This document shows, piece by piece, positions 5,616-7,526 of a stretch of DNA of 7,526 nucleotides (positions within the stretch are counted from its first letter, which is position 1; every line of letters starts with the position of its first letter). The notes below the pieces were generated by a model. It was not told the origin of the DNA and did not search any database. It saw only the letters and a program-made list of their open reading frames with translations. The position numbers and the translations under genes are program-made. Source of the DNA: NIOZ-UU13 sp964444135 (GTDB taxonomy: Bacteria > Planctomycetota > Phycisphaerae > Sedimentisphaerales > Anaerobacaceae); assembly GCA_964444135.1 (NCBI GenBank), contig CAYUFX010000160.1:1-7526 (forward strand), in the 5' to 3' direction.

Positions 5616-7526
5616 ATGCATTCCGTTAAACAAAGAAAATTAGCTGCCATTACATCGATTGGGCTATGCTTATTTTTCTATTCAGTTCTCCTGGCCGAAC
5701 CTGTTAGCGTTGAACAGGTACAAAAAGCCTCGGAAACGTTTCTCAAGGTGCAGGATGCCCGTCAGGGAAAACAAATAACGTTGCTCTCAGTGCAGGGCGA
5801 ACAGAAATTGCCTGTCAGAAAATTCACTGCTGCGGCGTTAAGGGAAATTCGTGATGATGATGGGACAGTTCTTGCATACGTTACCGAGCTGGAGCCGCGC
5901 GGCTTCATAGCAACCTCTACGGATACAGACATCACTCCGATTATTGCTTATTCTTTCAAAAACTCTTTTCCGAACGACGAGGACAGAAAAAACCCCCTTT
6001 ACCGTCTGTTGAAAGAGGACATGAAGCTAAGAAAAAAGGCGTTGGCTGAATATGACCGATTCAATACGACGGAAAACAACAACCTATGGAATCTTTATGC
6101 CGATGAAGCTACAGGGCCTTCCGTGAGCCAGACATTCCAGCAGTGGCCCCAGGAGAACACGACTTCCACCGGCGGGTGGCTGGAGAGCATATGGGAGCAG
6201 GGTCCACCTTACAACGACTTTTGTCCGCTCGACCCGGTCGATGCCAACAGAACTTATGTCGGCTGTGTGGCAACGGCGATGGCACAGGTGATAAATTATC
6301 ATCGGCAATGTAATGTAAGTTTCGACGAGGACGATGAGTTTACAACGTACAGCGGTATCGATATCGACAAAGACAGCGAAATATACGATTTCCCCTCTTT
6401 CGAGGAGCTGAACGAGCACCTTGAGGACTTGCGACTTAAATACAGCAGGCAGATTGAGCCGAATGATACGGATGTGGCCGCACTTAGTTTTGCCTGTGGT
6501 ATATCTGCGCTAATGGACTTTACAAGCGAGGGCTCCGGTGCTTCATCTTATGATGCGCGGAACGCGTTGCTTTACAAGTTTGGTTTTCATTCGGCCGAGA
6601 TGACCGGTGGTCTGTCACATGAATTTTATCGTGCGCTGCAAGAGAACATGATCAATCGACTCCCTGTTTTTTTAGCTATCAGCCAGACGGATGGTTATGG
6701 CGGACACGCCCTTGTCTGTGACGGCTATAATACGAACGGTGAGTATCACCTTAATTTCGGCTGGGGTTCCGACAGCCCTGAGGAAATGACCGAGGTATGG
6801 TATCACCTTCCAAGCGACCTTCCACCCGATTTAAACATCGTTACTGAAGTCATTTTGAATATTCAACCTGTTCCGGCGACTATTAAACCTGACCCATCGT
6901 CGTTGAAATTTTACTGTGTTCCGGGGGAGGAATCCGAACCCGAAACGCTGTTTATCAAAAACAATACAGCCGAACAAGTTGTTATAAGCTCGATTTCCTG
7001 TTCGGAGGGATTTTTAATCTCCACCTCAGATGACGGATACTCGGACTTCATAGATTCTCTTGAGATACAACGTCCGGGACAGGAATCTTCGATTAATGTG
7101 AAGTTCTGCCCGGACGAGGCAGGGGGATATTATGGAACTCTCACGATTGACTACGGCCAGGGGAATACCAAGCGTGTGGTTTTGAGTGGATACTCCTTTG
7201 CCGGTGGGACGGAAATCGAAGAGGGAGAAGTGTCCGGGACCTGGACAGATGCTAATTCACCCTACTTTATATCCGGGGACATCGAAGTGCCGGAAGACGC
7301 CGAGCTGGTTATTGAACCGGGGGTTAAAGTTTTGTTCGTGGGACCATACAGCATGACCATCGGTGAGAACGCTCGGCTGGCCGCCGAGGGAAATGAGAAT
7401 AACCCGATAGAATTTACGACACTGCATAAAGACTTAGGCTGGGGCGGGCTGCGATTTCTGGACTCCGGAGACGATGACGTATTGATTCACTGCTCAATCA
7501 GTTATGCCAAGAAAAACGCCGGGCTG
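5616..7526 (+). CDS. Secreted streptopain-like (C10) cysteine peptidase fused to Ig-like and beta-helix domains (3' partial)
   Basis: The frame is open for 637 codons to the right edge, so the C-terminus is missing. Predicted secreted cysteine endopeptidase of the SpeB/interpain family. A signal peptide covers about residues 1-27 (charged start, core LCLFFYSVLLA, likely cleavage before EPVS). Residues 28-150 resemble the Spi-type inhibitory pro-domain (AYVTELEPRGFIATST, then PIIAYSFKNSFP). The peptidase domain spans about 165-410: nucleophile Cys217 in YVGCVATAMAQVINYH, His364 in GYGGHALVCDGYN, Asn380 in LNFGWG. The His-to-Asn spacing of 16 equals that of SpeB; Phe381 stands where SpeB has Trp. 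Residues of about 415-523 look like an Ig-like/choice-of-anchor domain (TLFIKNNTAEQVVISSISC). From about 526 a parallel beta-helix begins (ELVIEPGVKVLF, NPIEFTTLHKDLGWGGLRF). The pro-domain implies activation by cleavage after export. The beta-helix suggests binding or surface attachment. Substrate unknown. Confidence 0.88.
   Translation, partial: MHSVKQRKLAAITSIGLCLFFYSVLLAEPVSVEQVQKASETFLKVQDARQGKQITLLSVQGEQKLPVRKFTAAALREIRDDDGTVLAYVTELEPRGFIATSTDTDITPIIAYSFKNSFPNDEDRKNPLYRLLKEDMKLRKKALAEYDRFNTTENNNLWNLYADEATGPSVSQTFQQWPQENTTSTGGWLESIWEQGPPYNDFCPLDPVDANRTYVGCVATAMAQVINYHRQCNVSFDEDDEFTTYSGIDIDKDSEIYDFPSFEELNEHLEDLRLKYSRQIEPNDTDVAALSFACGISALMDFTSEGSGASSYDARNALLYKFGFHSAEMTGGLSHEFYRALQENMINRLPVFLAISQTDGYGGHALVCDGYNTNGEYHLNFGWGSDSPEEMTEVWYHLPSDLPPDLNIVTEVILNIQPVPATIKPDPSSLKFYCVPGEESEPETLFIKNNTAEQVVISSISCSEGFLISTSDDGYSDFIDSLEIQRPGQESSINVKFCPDEAGGYYGTLTIDYGQGNTKRVVLSGYSFAGGTEIEEGEVSGTWTDANSPYFISGDIEVPEDAELVIEPGVKVLFVGPYSMTIGENARLAAEGNENNPIEFTTLHKDLGWGGLRFLDSGDDDVLIHCSISYAKKNAGL

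Noticed and set aside
6084..6419. Minus-strand 111-codon frame
   Set aside because: Shadow of the C10 peptidase, covering its catalytic Cys region on the opposite strand.

Overview
The window reads as accessory DNA from an uncultured, probably Gram-negative bacterium. Two secreted multidomain cysteine peptidases carry C-terminal modules (a DNRLRE/CBM96-like beta-sandwich, a tail ending DCGWVDKVEW, and the start of a parallel beta-helix) of a kind I associate with Planctomycetota of the Phycisphaerae/Sedimentisphaerales type and some deltaproteobacterial or Omnitrophota-like lineages. This placement is a low-to-moderate-confidence inference from domain style.

Layout. (1) Positions 3-2321, plus strand: an AT-rich gamma-class N6-adenine DNA methyltransferase of the Eco57I/type IIG-ISP style. 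Its frame is open to the left edge, so the true N-terminus lies outside the window. (2) Positions 2322-2854: a 533-base composite stretch. It holds a short, apparently frameshifted reading frame just behind the methyltransferase (2336-2451), a remnant of the 3' end of a lost peptidase-like gene (2464-2516), a near-consensus sigma-70 promoter (2525-2553), and a leader of roughly 290 nt with several stem-loops. (3) Positions 2855-5347: a secreted papain-like (C1A) cysteine peptidase with lectin-like, beta-sandwich and GWVDKVEW-tail domains. (4) Positions 5348-5615: a second strong promoter (5380-5408) and a leader of roughly 200 nt, also structured. (5) Positions 5616-7526: a streptopain-like (C10) cysteine peptidase with a Spi-type pro-domain, an Ig-like domain and the start of a beta-helix. 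It runs off the right edge.

How it fits together. The two peptidases (both clan CA, different families) are parallel, each with its own promoter and long leader, and look like secreted or surface degradative enzymes with binding or adhesive modules. The most telling structure is a 22-base exact direct repeat (2465-2486 and 5316-5337). The second copy is the 3' end of the C1A gene. The first is an orphan copy of the same 3' end, again about 30 nt upstream of a TTGACA promoter. This implies that the locus was a longer array of 'tail / promoter / leader / peptidase' units, and that the AT-rich methyltransferase segment now abuts the broken end of a deleted unit. I see no RNA gene, CRISPR array, transposase or convincing rho-independent terminator.
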